The notes: generated by a model not told the origin, from the sequence alone. Shown: positions 43,982-54,108, counted from the first letter of the stretch. The stretch is DNA of 64,000 nucleotides from Verticiella sediminum (GCF_007558815.1 NZ_VLTJ01000023.1:1-64000), one strand, 5' to 3'. A program made the numbers and translations.

Positions 43982-45355
43982 TCACCAGAAGGAATCGCCG
44001 GCGTCGGCGGTGACATTGGCGGTTTCGGGCACGGCAGGAGCCTCCTCGGCGACGACGGCGCGAGGCACGTAGTGTTCGAGGCCGCGCGGAGCCGGGCCGC
44101 CCGTGGCCCAGTCCAGGAGTTGAACCGTGTGCGCGACGGGCACATCGGTGTAGCGTGACATCTGGACCAGGCAGCCCATATTGCCGGCGGCGATGACGTC
44201 GGGCGAGGCGTTCGCCGCGTGCATGGCCTTGCGGCGGCCCAGGCGCTCGGAGATCTCGGGCTGCAGGATGTTGTAGGTGCCGGCCGAGCCGCAGCACAGA
44301 TGGGCTTCGGCGATATCGCGCACCTGCAGCCCGGCGTCGCGCAGGGCCTGGCGCGGCGGGCGCTTGAGCCGCAGGCCGTGGTTGAGCGAGCACGCGTCGT
44401 GATAGGAGACGATCAGGCCGGCCGCCGCTCCCGTCGGCGCCAGCGCCAGTTCCTGCGCGAACTGCGTCACGTCGCGGGTGGCGTGCTTGACTCGCGCCCC
44501 GGCCTCCCGGCGTTCGGGATGGTCCGACAATACCTCGTCGTAGTGCTGCATGACCGACATGCATCCGGACGTCGTCGCGAGCACGGCGTCGATGCGGCCT
44601 TCGGCCAGCGCGGCGTCCAGGGTACGCACCAGCTTGAGCATGTGCCGCACGGCCGGCTTGCGGCGTCCCATGTGCAGGTCCAGCGCGCCGCAGCACAGCC
44701 CGGCCGGCGTCGGCTGGACGTGGATGCCGGCGCGCGCAAGCAGGCGCAGCGCGGCGTCGTTGATCTCCGCGCCCAGCACCGACTGCGCGCAGCCGCTCAA
44801 CAGGGCAACCCGGCGTTGGGGCGGGGCGTCATTGCGCACGGGCGGGGCCGCGCTGCGCCCCTTCAGCGCGGCCAGCCCGGGTGCCCGAGCCAGGCCGGCG
44901 AGCGCGCCGAGCGGGCCGGGCATGCGCGCCGCGACGCCCGGCAGCCGCGTGGCCAGCGCCACCGCCGGACGCAGCAGCGCCGGCGTGGTCAGCGTGCGCG
45001 CGACCAGGGAGCGCAAGGCGCGCTGCGGGAGCGGACGCACGCCGCTGGCCTCGATGTGCTGGCGGGCGCCGTCGATGATCTCGCGATACGAGACGCCGGC
45101 CGCGCAGGTCGTCTCGCAGGACAGGCAGGACAGGCAACGGTCCAGGTGCTTGACTGCCAGCGCGGAGGGCGGGCCGTCGTGAGCCAGCATCTCCTTGGCC
45201 AGCGCAATGCGCCCGCGCGGCGAGTCGTGTTCGTCGCCATCGAGAACGTAAGTGGGACAGACGGCGGTGCAAAAGCCGAAATGCGCGCACTTGTCGACTT
45301 CGGCCCGGACGTGATCGATGCGGTGGATCGCAATGGTGTTCTTCATGCTGGACAT
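43982..45355 (-). CDS. GlcF-like (Fe-S)-binding reductase subunit with altered first cluster motif
   Basis: A 457-residue protein from ATG 45355 (alternatives 45346, GTG 45385). Two ferredoxin motifs: CAHFGFCTAVCPTY, where the second ligand of the usual CxxCGxC is Phe, and an intact CLSCLSCETTC. Two CCG domains follow (GLCCGALDLHMG and LCCGSAGTYNI), typical of the glycolate-oxidase iron-sulfur subunit. It should carry electrons from the flavoprotein encoded right downstream. The substitution suggests a 3Fe-4S or lost cluster; the codon is TTC, clearly Phe. Confidence 0.85.
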   Translation of the reverse strand: MSSMKNTIAIHRIDHVRAEVDKCAHFGFCTAVCPTYVLDGDEHDSPRGRIALAKEMLAHDGPPSALAVKHLDRCLSCLSCETTCAAGVSYREIIDGARQHIEASGVRPLPQRALRSLVARTLTTPALLRPAVALATRLPGVAARMPGPLGALAGLARAPGLAALKGRSAAPPVRNDAPPQRRVALLSGCAQSVLGAEINDAALRLLARAGIHVQPTPAGLCCGALDLHMGRRKPAVRHMLKLVRTLDAALAEGRIDAVLATTSGCMSVMQHYDEVLSDHPERREAGARVKHATRDVTQFAQELALAPTGAAAGLIVSYHDACSLNHGLRLKRPPRQALRDAGLQVRDIAEAHLCCGSAGTYNILQPEISERLGRRKAMHAANASPDVIAAGNMGCLVQMSRYTDVPVAHTVQLLDWATGGPAPRGLEHYVPRAVVAEEAPAVPETANVTADAGDSFW

Positions 45356-45472
45356 GCCGCGTTCGCCGTCATGGTTCGACGGCACGAGGCCATTGTGTCA
45401 GTCCGAAGAAACGCCAGCGCCGCTCAAAGCGTCAGGCGAATATGCTCACGGCGTCACGGCGCAGAATGCGCG

Positions 45473-46438
45473 CTAGCCGGGCGCCGTGCGGCCTGCCCGG
45501 AGCACGTGGCTCGGCGGCGCGCCATAGCGTTCGCTGAAGCGCCGTGCGAAATGCGAGAGATTGTTGAAGCCGCTGGCAAAGGCCGCGTCGCCCACGCTGC
45601 CCGCGCTTCCCGATTCGAGCAGGGCGTGCGCGAGCTTCAGGCGCCCGTCCACCACGTAGGATTCGAAGGACGTGTCGGCATGCCGTCCAAAGAGGCGGTG
45701 CAGGGTGCGGACCGACATGCCGCATGCGGCGGCCACGCGGGCCGGCGAGAGCTCGCAGTCGGACAGGTGCATGTCCACATAGCGGCGCATCGTGTCGAAC
45801 GACATCTCGGTGACCTGGCGCCGAGCGCCGGCGTGCGCCGCGAAGCTCGCGCTCAGGGTCTCGACGACGGTGCGCAGCAGCATGTCGACGGTCGAATCCT
45901 CCAAGCCATGGCGAGGGTCGGTCAGCACCTGCACGCTGGCCGCCAGCACGGGCGCCAGGCTGGCTTGCGCGGGGAGCACGACGGGATTGTCCAGTTGCCT
46001 GAGCGCCGGCGCCCGCGCCGACAGCAGGCTGCGCGGCAGCAGCACCAGACGGCGCGCGGTGTCTTGCGGGAAATCGATCCGGAAGGCGCGCCCGGCGTCG
46101 ATCAGCGCGAGCGAGCCCGGTGTGAGCTCCACCGAGCCATGGCCTTGCGAGATATGGGCGCCGCCCTCGGTCTGCAGGCTGAGCATGAGGTGGTCGCCGT
46201 TCTGGCGGCGCGCCTGCGTGTGCGAGTGCCGGATGCGATGCGCCGTACAGGAGAAGTTCACCATGCGCACGTCGGCGCGGGCGCGACTGTACATGGCGCC
46301 GGAAAAATCCTGCGTGGAGTCGGTGTCGAAGTCGGACTCAATGACGCCGTGGCGGACGGCATCGTGCCAGAACTCCACTGACCTGCCCGCCCCGTGCTCG
46401 CGGGTGCACCAGTGCTGCCACATAGCGTTCATTGCCAT
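45473..46438 (-). CDS. AraC family regulator
   Basis: A 321-residue protein. The C-terminal pair of helix-turn-helices is clear: LSPARVAAACGMSVRTLHRL and GDAAFASGFNNLSHFARRF, ending RYGAPPSHVLRAG. The N-terminal ~190 residues contain an AraC-binding-like cupin part. ATG 46438 is preferred; a longer frame starts at 46510. It is divergent from the Bug/ligase pair and likely controls it or the flavoprotein/Fe-S operon. Confidence 0.9.
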   Translation of the reverse strand: MAMNAMWQHWCTREHGAGRSVEFWHDAVRHGVIESDFDTDSTQDFSGAMYSRARADVRMVNFSCTAHRIRHSHTQARRQNGDHLMLSLQTEGGAHISQGHGSVELTPGSLALIDAGRAFRIDFPQDTARRLVLLPRSLLSARAPALRQLDNPVVLPAQASLAPVLAASVQVLTDPRHGLEDSTVDMLLRTVVETLSASFAAHAGARRQVTEMSFDTMRRYVDMHLSDCELSPARVAAACGMSVRTLHRLFGRHADTSFESYVVDGRLKLAHALLESGSAGSVGDAAFASGFNNLSHFARRFSERYGAPPSHVLRAGRTAPG

Positions 46439-46583
46439 ATCCGGATAGTGACGCTGCCAGCGTGCTCGATTGGCACTGAGAGTCGAGATAACTATAGCAA
46501 AGGCCCCCACAATTCACTAGCGCGGCAACGCCCAGCCATGCCGGCATTTCCTTCCCACGGGCAACCGCATTCAGGAGCATCAC

Positions 46584-47546
46584 ATGCAACGACGCCAGTT
46601 TCTGGCTGGCGCAGCGCTCGCGCTCGCGCACAGCCTCGTCCTCGCACAGCCGGCCTATCCGGACAAGCCCGTGCGCGTGATCGTGGGCTTTGCCCCCGGC
46701 GGCGGGACCGACGTCGTCGCGCGCCTTTTGGCGGAACAATTGCAGGGCCAGCTCGGCCAGCCCTTCGTCGTGGACAACCGCCCCGGCGCGAGCGGCGCCA
46801 TTGCCATCGGCGCGGTCAAGCGCGCCGAGGCGGATGGCTATACGCTGCTTGCCGGCCCGAGCAGCGGAATGGTGGTCAATCCGGCCCTCTACAGCAATCT
46901 GGACTACGACTCGGTGAAGGATTTCGCGCCGATTGCCCTCGTCGGCGACATTCCGATGGTGCTGGCGGTCAAGCCCGAACTGCCGGTGAGTTCCGTTGCC
47001 GAATTGATCGCACATGCCAAGAACAGCAAGCAGCCGCTGTTCGCGGCATCCGGCGCCACCTCGTTCCAACTGGCCACGGAGATCTTCGCCAGCCGCGCCG
47101 GAATGGACGTGGACGTAGTGAGCTACCGGGGCAATTCGCAGGCGGTGACCGCCGTGCTGTCCAACGAGGTGGACTTCGCCCTGATCGATGCGGCAGCCGT
47201 GCTGGCTCAGGTGAAGGCGGGCGCCCTGCGGGCCCTGGCCGTGACCAGCGCGGAGCGCTTCGGCAGTCTTCCCGAGCTGCCCACGGTGGCCGAAGCCGGC
47301 GTGCCGGACTTCACCATGAGTTTCTGGCAAGCGCTGTTCGCGCCGGCCGGCACGCCGCCGAGCGTCGTCGAGACGCTGCAGAACGCCACGGCCAGGGCCA
47401 TCGAGAACCCGGTGGTCGCGCAACGGCTGCGCGCCATGGGCGTCGAGCCGATCGGCGGCACGGCGGCCCGACTGGCGGATGTCATGCAGCGCGAGATACC
47501 CATGTATGCACAGGCGGCCAAGGCGGCGAACATCCAGCTCGAGTGA
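46584..47546 (+). CDS. Bug/TctC family periplasmic solute-binding protein
   Basis: A 320-residue protein. Signal peptide MQRRQFLAGAALALAHSLVL, then Bug motifs RVIVGFAPGGGTDVVARLLA, VVDNRPGASGAIAIGA and LRALAVTSAERFGSLPELP. An AGGAG site precedes ATG 46584. It has no membrane partners nearby. A CoA ligase gene follows 43 nt later, so the imported ligand is probably a carboxylic acid that is then activated. Confidence 0.92.
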   Translation: MQRRQFLAGAALALAHSLVLAQPAYPDKPVRVIVGFAPGGGTDVVARLLAEQLQGQLGQPFVVDNRPGASGAIAIGAVKRAEADGYTLLAGPSSGMVVNPALYSNLDYDSVKDFAPIALVGDIPMVLAVKPELPVSSVAELIAHAKNSKQPLFAASGATSFQLATEIFASRAGMDVDVVSYRGNSQAVTAVLSNEVDFALIDAAAVLAQVKAGALRALAVTSAERFGSLPELPTVAEAGVPDFTMSFWQALFAPAGTPPSVVETLQNATARAIENPVVAQRLRAMGVEPIGGTAARLADVMQREIPMYAQAAKAANIQLE

Positions 47547-47589
47547 TGGACAGCCTGTTGTGTCGTTCCCTTAGACATTGAAGACGATC

Positions 47590-49278
47590 ATGGAACCTTC
47601 CGCACACGTTGACACTTTCTGCCGCGACCATCTGCCGGCGCCCGAGGATTGGCCGGCGCTGTTGACCGAGTGCCCGGACACCCAGTGCGGTTCGCGCCTG
47701 AACTGCGCGTCGGCGCTGCTCGACGACTGGGTGGCGCGCGGCCAGGGCGAGCGCATCGCGCTGCGCTGGCGCGGCGAGGACGGGCCGATGCGCATGAGCT
47801 ACGCCGAGCTTGCGGCCCTCACGAATCGCATCGCCCACGTCCTTCTCGACGACATGGGATTGGTGCCGGGAAACCGGGTGCTGCTGCGCGGGCCGAACAA
47901 TCCGATGATGGCGGCGGTATGGCTGGCCGCGGTCAAGGCCGGCTTGGTCACCGTGCCGACCATGCCGCTGCTGCGCGCCAAGGAACTGAAGCAGATCGTG
48001 GACAAGGCGCAGGTGCGGGCGGCGCTTTGCGACGCACGGCTCGCCGAGGATATGCACGCCTGCGCCGATCCGGACAGTGCATACCACTGCCCGGGATTGG
48101 CGCAGGTCGTCCTGTTCAATTCGGCGCAGCCGGATTCGCTGGACGGCTTGGCGAAGGGCAAGCCGTCGACGTTCACGGCCTGCGACACGGCGGTAGACGA
48201 CGTCTGCCTGATCGCCTTCACCAGCGGCACCACGGGTCAGCCCAAGGGTTGCATGCATTTCCATCGCGACGTGCTCGCCATGTGCGACCTGTTCCCGAGG
48301 CATGTCCTGAAGCCGAGCGCCGCCGACATTTTCTGCGGGACGCCGCCGCTCGCCTTCACCTTCGGGCTGGGCGGGCTGCTGTGTTTTCCGCTGCGTGCGG
48401 GCGCGAGCGTGGTGCTCTCGGAACGCCTCACGCCGGAGGGCCTGCTGGCCGAGATCCAGGACTTCGGTGCGAGCATCGTATTCACCGCACCCACCTTCTA
48501 TCGGCAGATGGCTGCGCTGGTGGGGAATTACGAACTCGGTTCGCTGCGCAAGACCGTGTCGGCCGGCGAGGCGCTGCCGGACACCACGCGCCAGCTCTGG
48601 AAGGCAGCCACCGGCATCGAGATGATCGACGGTATCGGTGGAACCGAGATGATCCACATCTTCATCTCCAGCCCGCCGGAGCAGGTGCGCCCCGGCACGA
48701 TCGGCCAGGTGGTGCCAGGCTACGTCGCGCAGGTCGTGGATGCGGACATGCAGCCGGTGCCGGACGGCACCCCCGGCCGGTTGGCGATCAAGGGGCCCAC
48801 GGGCTGCCGCTACCTCGCGGACGAGCGCCAGCGCCGGTTCGTGGTCCAGGGCTGGAACCTGCCCGGGGATACCTTCGTGCGCGATGCGGACGGCTATTTC
48901 CGCTACGTCGCGCGCAACGACGACATGATCGTATCGGCCGGCTACAACATCGGCGCGCCCGAGGTCGAGGAAGCCCTCATGCAGCATCCGGCGGTGGCCG
49001 AGTGCGGCGTGACGGGGGCGCCGGATCCGGCCCGCGGGCAGATCGTGCAGGCTTACGTAGTGCTCAAGCCGGGCCATGTGCCGAACGAGGAGACCGCGAG
49101 CCGTCTGCAGGATTTCGTCAAGCAGACGATCGCACCGTACAAGTATCCACGTCGGATACTGTTCGTACCGGCGCTCACGCGCACGGAAACCGGCAAGCTT
49201 CAGCGGCAGGCGCTCGGCTCGCTGGCGCCCTGCCTGGTATCACCCGCTGCCGATGGCGGCGGTACGGCGCCCCGCTGA
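47590..49278 (+). CDS. AMP-dependent aryl/acyl-CoA ligase (benzoate-CoA ligase type)
   Basis: A 562-residue ligase. The P-loop is IAFTSGTTGQPKGCMHFHRD (about residues 207-226), followed by a PLAFTFGLGGLL acyl-site segment, GIGGTEMIHIFIS, and a C-terminal lid with SAGYNIGAPEVEEAL and the catalytic Lys in TETGKLQR. The closest overall look is benzoate- and 2-aminobenzoate-CoA ligases. It activates an aromatic or other carboxylate to its CoA thioester. ATG 47590 is used; a TTG at 47578 is possible. Confidence 0.9.
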   Translation: MEPSAHVDTFCRDHLPAPEDWPALLTECPDTQCGSRLNCASALLDDWVARGQGERIALRWRGEDGPMRMSYAELAALTNRIAHVLLDDMGLVPGNRVLLRGPNNPMMAAVWLAAVKAGLVTVPTMPLLRAKELKQIVDKAQVRAALCDARLAEDMHACADPDSAYHCPGLAQVVLFNSAQPDSLDGLAKGKPSTFTACDTAVDDVCLIAFTSGTTGQPKGCMHFHRDVLAMCDLFPRHVLKPSAADIFCGTPPLAFTFGLGGLLCFPLRAGASVVLSERLTPEGLLAEIQDFGASIVFTAPTFYRQMAALVGNYELGSLRKTVSAGEALPDTTRQLWKAATGIEMIDGIGGTEMIHIFISSPPEQVRPGTIGQVVPGYVAQVVDADMQPVPDGTPGRLAIKGPTGCRYLADERQRRFVVQGWNLPGDTFVRDADGYFRYVARNDDMIVSAGYNIGAPEVEEALMQHPAVAECGVTGAPDPARGQIVQAYVVLKPGHVPNEETASRLQDFVKQTIAPYKYPRRILFVPALTRTETGKLQRQALGSLAPCLVSPAADGGGTAPR

Positions 49279-49336
49279 AGCGCCGCGCGGTGCGACAAAG
49301 CGTCGCGTCCCGGCAGGCGCAGCGGCGTGGCAGCGC

Positions 49337-51394
49337 TCACCAGACCTGGACGCGCTGTGCTTGCGGCCGGGCCATGGGCTGCCCGGGGGCGCAGGCGAAG
49401 GCTGCGGCGTAGGCCGGCAGGTTGGCCGGGGGATTGTTGGCGCGGAACGCGCCGGGGGCATGCGGATCGGTCTGCAGCCTCACCCGCAGGGCCGGCTCGC
49501 GCACGCGTTCGCGCCAGTTGCGGACCCAGGCAAGGAACACGCGCTGTTGCGGCAGAAAGCCGTCGACCTCGCCGCGCGGGTAGCGTCCCTGGGCCACGCC
49601 CGCGGCGAGCGCATCGCTGGCGGCGGCGAGCCCGCCCAGGTCGGCGATGTTCTCGCCCAGCGTCAGGCGGCCGTTCATGCGCAGCGCCGGCTCGGCGGGC
49701 AAGGGGACGTAGGCCTCGGCCTGCTGAACCAGCAGCGCGCCGCGCTCGGCGAAGCGCGCGGCGTCCGCGGGTTTCCACCAGTCGACCAGGCGGCCGGTCT
49801 CGTCGTACTGGCTGCCATGGTCGTCGATGGCGTGGGTCATTTCATGCCCGGCGACGGCACCCAGCCCGCCGAAGTTCAGAGCGGCGTCCGCCCCCGGATC
49901 GAAGATCGGCGCCTGCAGGATCGCGGCGGTGAAGGTCATGGCGTTGCGTGAAGCGTCGTACTGGGCGTTCACGGTCTGCGGGTTGATGTCCCAGCGGTCG
50001 CGCTGCACGGGTTGGCCGAGCCGGGCCAGCGCCAGCATGCGCCCGTGGGCCAGCGCGGCGCTCACGTTGGCGTAGTAGCCCGAGGGCCGGATGCCGGCCT
50101 GCGACCAGTCGTCCCATGGCGTCGGATAGCCGATGTTCAGGTGCATGGTGGCGATCTTGCGCAGCGCGGTGGCGCGCGTGTCCTCGCTCATCCAGTCGAC
50201 CCGCTCGACACGCCGCAGCAGCGCTGCGCGCACGTCCTCGACGATGGCCTGCGCCGCCGTGCGGTGGGCTTCGTCGAAGTGGCGCTCGACATACAGCTCG
50301 CCCAGCGATTGGCCCATCGTCGCGTTGATCGTGTCGAGCACCTGGCGCCAGCGCGGTGGGGCTTCGGGAATGCCTTGCAGCGTGGTGTCGTAGAACGCCG
50401 ACGCCGCCTGCCGCCAGGCGCTGCCCAGGTAGCGCGCGGCGCGATCGAGCAGGCGCCAGCGCAGCCAGGTGCGCCAGTCCTCGATGGGGGTGGTGGCCAG
50501 CAGCGCGTCCAGCCCGGCGAAATAGGGCGCCGGGGCGATCGAGAGGTCGCCCGCGTCGGCCACGCCCAGGGTGCGCAGGAGGCGCGGCCAGTCGAAGGCC
50601 GGCATCTCGGCCATGGCCTGCTCCAACGTGACGCGGCGGAACTGGTTGCGCGGCTGGGCCGCTTCTTCCGGCGACGGGGCACGGGCCGCCAGGCCGGTTT
50701 CCACGCGCAGGACGGTCGCCGCCCGTGCGCGCGCTTCGGCCGCGTCCGCGCCGGACAGCGCGAACAGGCTCGCGATGTAGTCCAGGTAGGCCGCGCGCAA
50801 GGCCGCGCTGTCCGGGTCGGTGTAATCGGCCGGTGTGGGCAGCCCGAGGTCGGCGGGGTAGAGGCCGAGCACCTGTTCCTGAGGCGCATCCTGCGCGGGT
50901 TCCACCGCCATGGCGAACATCTCGTCCTGTCCGGCGGCGGCCCGCCGACCCACGTAGGCCGCGAGATCGCCGGGCCCCGCAATGGCCTCGACCTGCGCCA
51001 GGGCGTCCGCCAGCGGCGCCATGCCCTCGGCCTCGATGGCCTGGATGTCCATGCCGCTGCGATAGAACCAGCCGACCCGGCGCCATGCCGAGGCCGCCTC
51101 GGCCTGGTCGGCCCTGGCCTCGGCCTGCTGCGCGAGTTCGCGCTGCGCGGCCAGGCCGGCGTCCGCCATGATCGACAGTGTGCTCACCGAGGCGCGCTCG
51201 GGCGGAATGCTGGTGTCCTGCAACCAGTGGCGGTTGACGTAGGCGTTCGCGTCGACGCAGGGGTCCGCGGTGCGATCGAACTGCGCGACGTCGAGGTTGG
51301 TGCCGGCGTCAGGGCGCGGATCGTCGCCGGCGCAGGCCGAGGTCAGGCAGGCGACGGCGAGGGCGAGCGCGGAAAGCAGGACGGGCTGGGGCAT
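49337..51394 (-). CDS. M13 family metallopeptidase (neprilysin/PepO-like), lipoprotein
   Basis: A 685-residue zinc peptidase. The signal peptide ends in lipobox LTSAC (Cys21). Landmarks are NAQYDASRNAMTF (about 475), the zinc site HEMTH (about 515) and GENIADLGG (about 579). It should be anchored in the envelope and cut peptides in the periplasm or outside. It is divergent from the CoA-transferase gene and convergent with the CoA ligase. Confidence 0.92.
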   Translation of the reverse strand: MPQPVLLSALALAVACLTSACAGDDPRPDAGTNLDVAQFDRTADPCVDANAYVNRHWLQDTSIPPERASVSTLSIMADAGLAAQRELAQQAEARADQAEAASAWRRVGWFYRSGMDIQAIEAEGMAPLADALAQVEAIAGPGDLAAYVGRRAAAGQDEMFAMAVEPAQDAPQEQVLGLYPADLGLPTPADYTDPDSAALRAAYLDYIASLFALSGADAAEARARAATVLRVETGLAARAPSPEEAAQPRNQFRRVTLEQAMAEMPAFDWPRLLRTLGVADAGDLSIAPAPYFAGLDALLATTPIEDWRTWLRWRLLDRAARYLGSAWRQAASAFYDTTLQGIPEAPPRWRQVLDTINATMGQSLGELYVERHFDEAHRTAAQAIVEDVRAALLRRVERVDWMSEDTRATALRKIATMHLNIGYPTPWDDWSQAGIRPSGYYANVSAALAHGRMLALARLGQPVQRDRWDINPQTVNAQYDASRNAMTFTAAILQAPIFDPGADAALNFGGLGAVAGHEMTHAIDDHGSQYDETGRLVDWWKPADAARFAERGALLVQQAEAYVPLPAEPALRMNGRLTLGENIADLGGLAAASDALAAGVAQGRYPRGEVDGFLPQQRVFLAWVRNWRERVREPALRVRLQTDPHAPGAFRANNPPANLPAYAAAFACAPGQPMARPQAQRVQVW

Positions 51395-51580
51395 GGCTGG
51401 GCGTCTGCGGGAGGGAGTGTTTCAGATCGAAAGCCGTTTCGATGACCGGATGTTACTTCGCCGGCAGGCTTCGCAGAAGCCTGCCCAATACATACGGCGT
51501 ATCGCGCGATGTGAACAAAGTATTTTTCCTCGTTCTCCATGCTGCTTAGGATGGCTGCTCTCGATGCAAGGAGTGCATGA

Positions 51581-52789
51581 ATGAGCGGGCCATTGAGCGG
51601 CGTGCGCGTCGTCGACATGACAACGGTGCTGATGGGGCCCTACGCCACCCAGTTGCTGGGCGATCTGGGGGCGGACATCATCAAGGTGGAACCGCCGGCG
51701 GGCGACACTGTGCGCACGATCGGGCCGGCCCGCAACGCCGGCATGTCGGCGATCTTCCTGAACTGCAACCGCAACAAGCGCAGCGTCGTCCTGGATCTGA
51801 AGCTGGACGATGGGCGCGATGCCCTGCTCAAGCTCGTCGCGCGGGCGGATGTGCTGATCTACAACGTGCGGCCGCAGGCGATGCGCCGTCTCGGCCTGGA
51901 CTACGAGGACGTGGCCGCCGTCAATCCGTCGCTGCTCTACGTGGGTGTGTACGGCTACGGCCAGCAAGGCCCTTATGCAGACAAGCCGGCGTATGACGAC
52001 CTGATCCAGGGCGCCGTCGGGCTGCCCATGCTGGGTGCGCTGGCCGGTGCCGACGAGCCGCGCTACGTTCCCAACGCCATGGTGGACCGGATCGTCGGCA
52101 TCCACGCGGCCAACGCCGTGTCGGCCGCACTGTTCGAGCGTTCGCGCTCCGGCGCGGGGCAGCGCATCGACGTTCCCATGTTCGAGACCATGGCCGCCTT
52201 CGTCCTCGGAGACCACCTGAACGGGCAGACCTTCGACCCGCCGCTCGCGCCGGCCGGCTATGCGCGCCTGCTCAACGAGTATCGGCGGCCCTACGCCACG
52301 CAGGACGGCCACGTCTGCGTGCTCATGTACAACGACAAGCAATGGCGCCGGTTCTTCGCTTTGGTGGGACAAGCAGCGTTGCTGGAGAACGATGCGCGCT
52401 TCTCCACCATCGCCAGCCGCACCGAGAACATCCGCGAGCTCTATCGCCTGGTCGCCGACATCATGCGCACCCGCACCACGGCTGCCTGGATCGAGGCGCT
52501 GGAGGCGGCGGACATCCCGGTGATGCCCATGCATACGCTCGAGTCGCTGCTCGAGGACCGGCATCTCGCCGCCGTCGACTTCTTCACCGTTGCCGAACAC
52601 CCCTCGGAAGGCCGGCTGCGCCAGATGGCGCCCGTCGCGCAGTGGTCGCGCACGTCGCCTGGCGTCTTTCGCCAGGCGCCGCGCCTGGGCGAGCACGGGC
52701 TCGAGGTACTGCGCGAGGCGGGCTTGTCCGATGCGCAGATCGCAGCACTGGAGAAGTCCGGGGCGACCCGGCTCGAAACCGGCCCTTGA
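51581..52789 (+). CDS. Family III CoA-transferase (CaiB/BaiF)
   Basis: A 402-residue protein. Family motifs: LSGVRVVDMTTVLMGPYATQ, LLGDLGADIIKVE, and the YDDLIQGAVGLPML segment containing the catalytic Asp (139 or 140). It moves CoA from a donor to a carboxylate. GGAG precedes ATG 51581. It heads a cluster with acyl-CoA dehydrogenase, MaoC-like, crotonase-like and Bug genes, and probably provides the CoA-activated substrate. Confidence 0.92.
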   Translation: MSGPLSGVRVVDMTTVLMGPYATQLLGDLGADIIKVEPPAGDTVRTIGPARNAGMSAIFLNCNRNKRSVVLDLKLDDGRDALLKLVARADVLIYNVRPQAMRRLGLDYEDVAAVNPSLLYVGVYGYGQQGPYADKPAYDDLIQGAVGLPMLGALAGADEPRYVPNAMVDRIVGIHAANAVSAALFERSRSGAGQRIDVPMFETMAAFVLGDHLNGQTFDPPLAPAGYARLLNEYRRPYATQDGHVCVLMYNDKQWRRFFALVGQAALLENDARFSTIASRTENIRELYRLVADIMRTRTTAAWIEALEAADIPVMPMHTLESLLEDRHLAAVDFFTVAEHPSEGRLRQMAPVAQWSRTSPGVFRQAPRLGEHGLEVLREAGLSDAQIAALEKSGATRLETGP

Positions 52790-52944
52790 CCACGGGCCAA
52801 AGCGCAAGCCCTGGCCATCAGGGCGGGGCTTGCCAAGCAGATCCGTTTCGGCGCCGCAGGCGCCCTCAGCCAGCGCGGGCTTCCGTCCTCAGGCGGGAGC
52901 GGCTCGCACGATGCGCGGCACACGCGCGCGAGGAGACAACGAGC

Positions 52945-54108
52945 ATGAACCCATTGACCACGGCGCAGCAGGAGATCCGCGACGCCATCCTGCGGCTGTG
53001 CGAGCCCTTCGATGCCGAGTACTGGCTGCAGAAGGATCGTGTGGGCGGCTTTCCCTACGACTTTCACGAAGCGCTCGCCCGGGCGGGCTGGCTGGGCATC
53101 GCCATCCCCGAGGCGTACGGCGGCTCGGGCCTGGGGATCGCCGAGGCGGCGGTCATGATGCAGGCGATCGCCGAGTCGGGTGCCGGCATGAGCGGCGCAT
53201 CCGCCATCCACATGAACATCTTCGGCCTGAATCCGGTGCTCGAATTCGGCACGCACGAACAGAAGGCGCGGATGCTGCCGCCGCTCATCGCCGGACGCGA
53301 GCGCGCCTGCTTTGCGGTGACCGAGCCCGATACCGGCCTGAACACGACACAGCTCAAGCTGCGCGCGGAGCGTACCGACGACGGCTACGTCCTGAGCGGC
53401 GCCAAGACCTTCATCTCGACCGCGAGCAGCGTGGAGAAGATGCTGGTCCTCGCGCGCACCACGCCGCTCGAGGCCGTGCGCCGCAAGACCGAGGGCCTCA
53501 CCTTGTTCTACACCGATCTCGACCGGCGTCACGTCGAGACTCGCGAGATCGACAAGATGGGGCGCAAGGCTGTCGACACCAATCAAGTGTTCATCGACAG
53601 CCTGCCGGTGCCCGTGGCCGACCGCATCGGCGAGGAAGGCCGGGGATTCCACTACATCCTGCAGGGCATGAACGCCGAACGCATTCTGGTGGCCGCCGAG
53701 GCCATCGGGCTGGGGCGCGCGGCACTGCAGCGCGCCGCCCGATATGCCAGGGAGCGCGTGGTGTTCGATCGCCCCATCGGCAAGAACCAGGCGATCCAGC
53801 ATCCGCTGGCCGAGTGCTGGATGGAACTGGAGGCGGCCAACCTGATGATGCTCGCGGCGGCCGCGGCGTTCGATCGCGGCGAGAACTGCGGTGCGCAGGC
53901 CAACGCGGCCAAGTATCTTGCCGCCGAAGCCTGCCACAAGACCTGCGAAGTCGCGGTGATGACGCACGGCGGCTATGGCTACGCCAGGCAATACCATGTC
54001 GAGCGGTATCTGCGCGAATCCTATGTGCCGCGCATCGCCCCCATCAGCCCCCAGCTCATTCTCTGCTTCATCGCGGAGAAGGTGCTCGAGCTGCCCAAGT
54101 CATATTGA
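52945..54108 (+). CDS. Acyl-CoA dehydrogenase (isovaleryl-type catalytic Glu)
   Basis: A 387-residue FAD enzyme. FACFAVTEPDTG-like ACFAVTEPDTGLNT, SGAKTFISTA and HGGYGYARQYHVERYLRES are family marks. The common catalytic Glu of the C-terminal EGT motif is absent; instead MNAERILVAAE matches the isovaleryl-CoA-type position, with Glu245. It should introduce an alpha-beta double bond into a CoA thioester. AGGAG lies upstream of ATG 52945. A 155-nt spacer separates it from the CoA-transferase gene. Confidence 0.9.
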   Translation: MNPLTTAQQEIRDAILRLCEPFDAEYWLQKDRVGGFPYDFHEALARAGWLGIAIPEAYGGSGLGIAEAAVMMQAIAESGAGMSGASAIHMNIFGLNPVLEFGTHEQKARMLPPLIAGRERACFAVTEPDTGLNTTQLKLRAERTDDGYVLSGAKTFISTASSVEKMLVLARTTPLEAVRRKTEGLTLFYTDLDRRHVETREIDKMGRKAVDTNQVFIDSLPVPVADRIGEEGRGFHYILQGMNAERILVAAEAIGLGRAALQRAARYARERVVFDRPIGKNQAIQHPLAECWMELEAANLMMLAAAAAFDRGENCGAQANAAKYLAAEACHKTCEVAVMTHGGYGYARQYHVERYLRESYVPRIAPISPQLILCFIAEKVLELPKSY

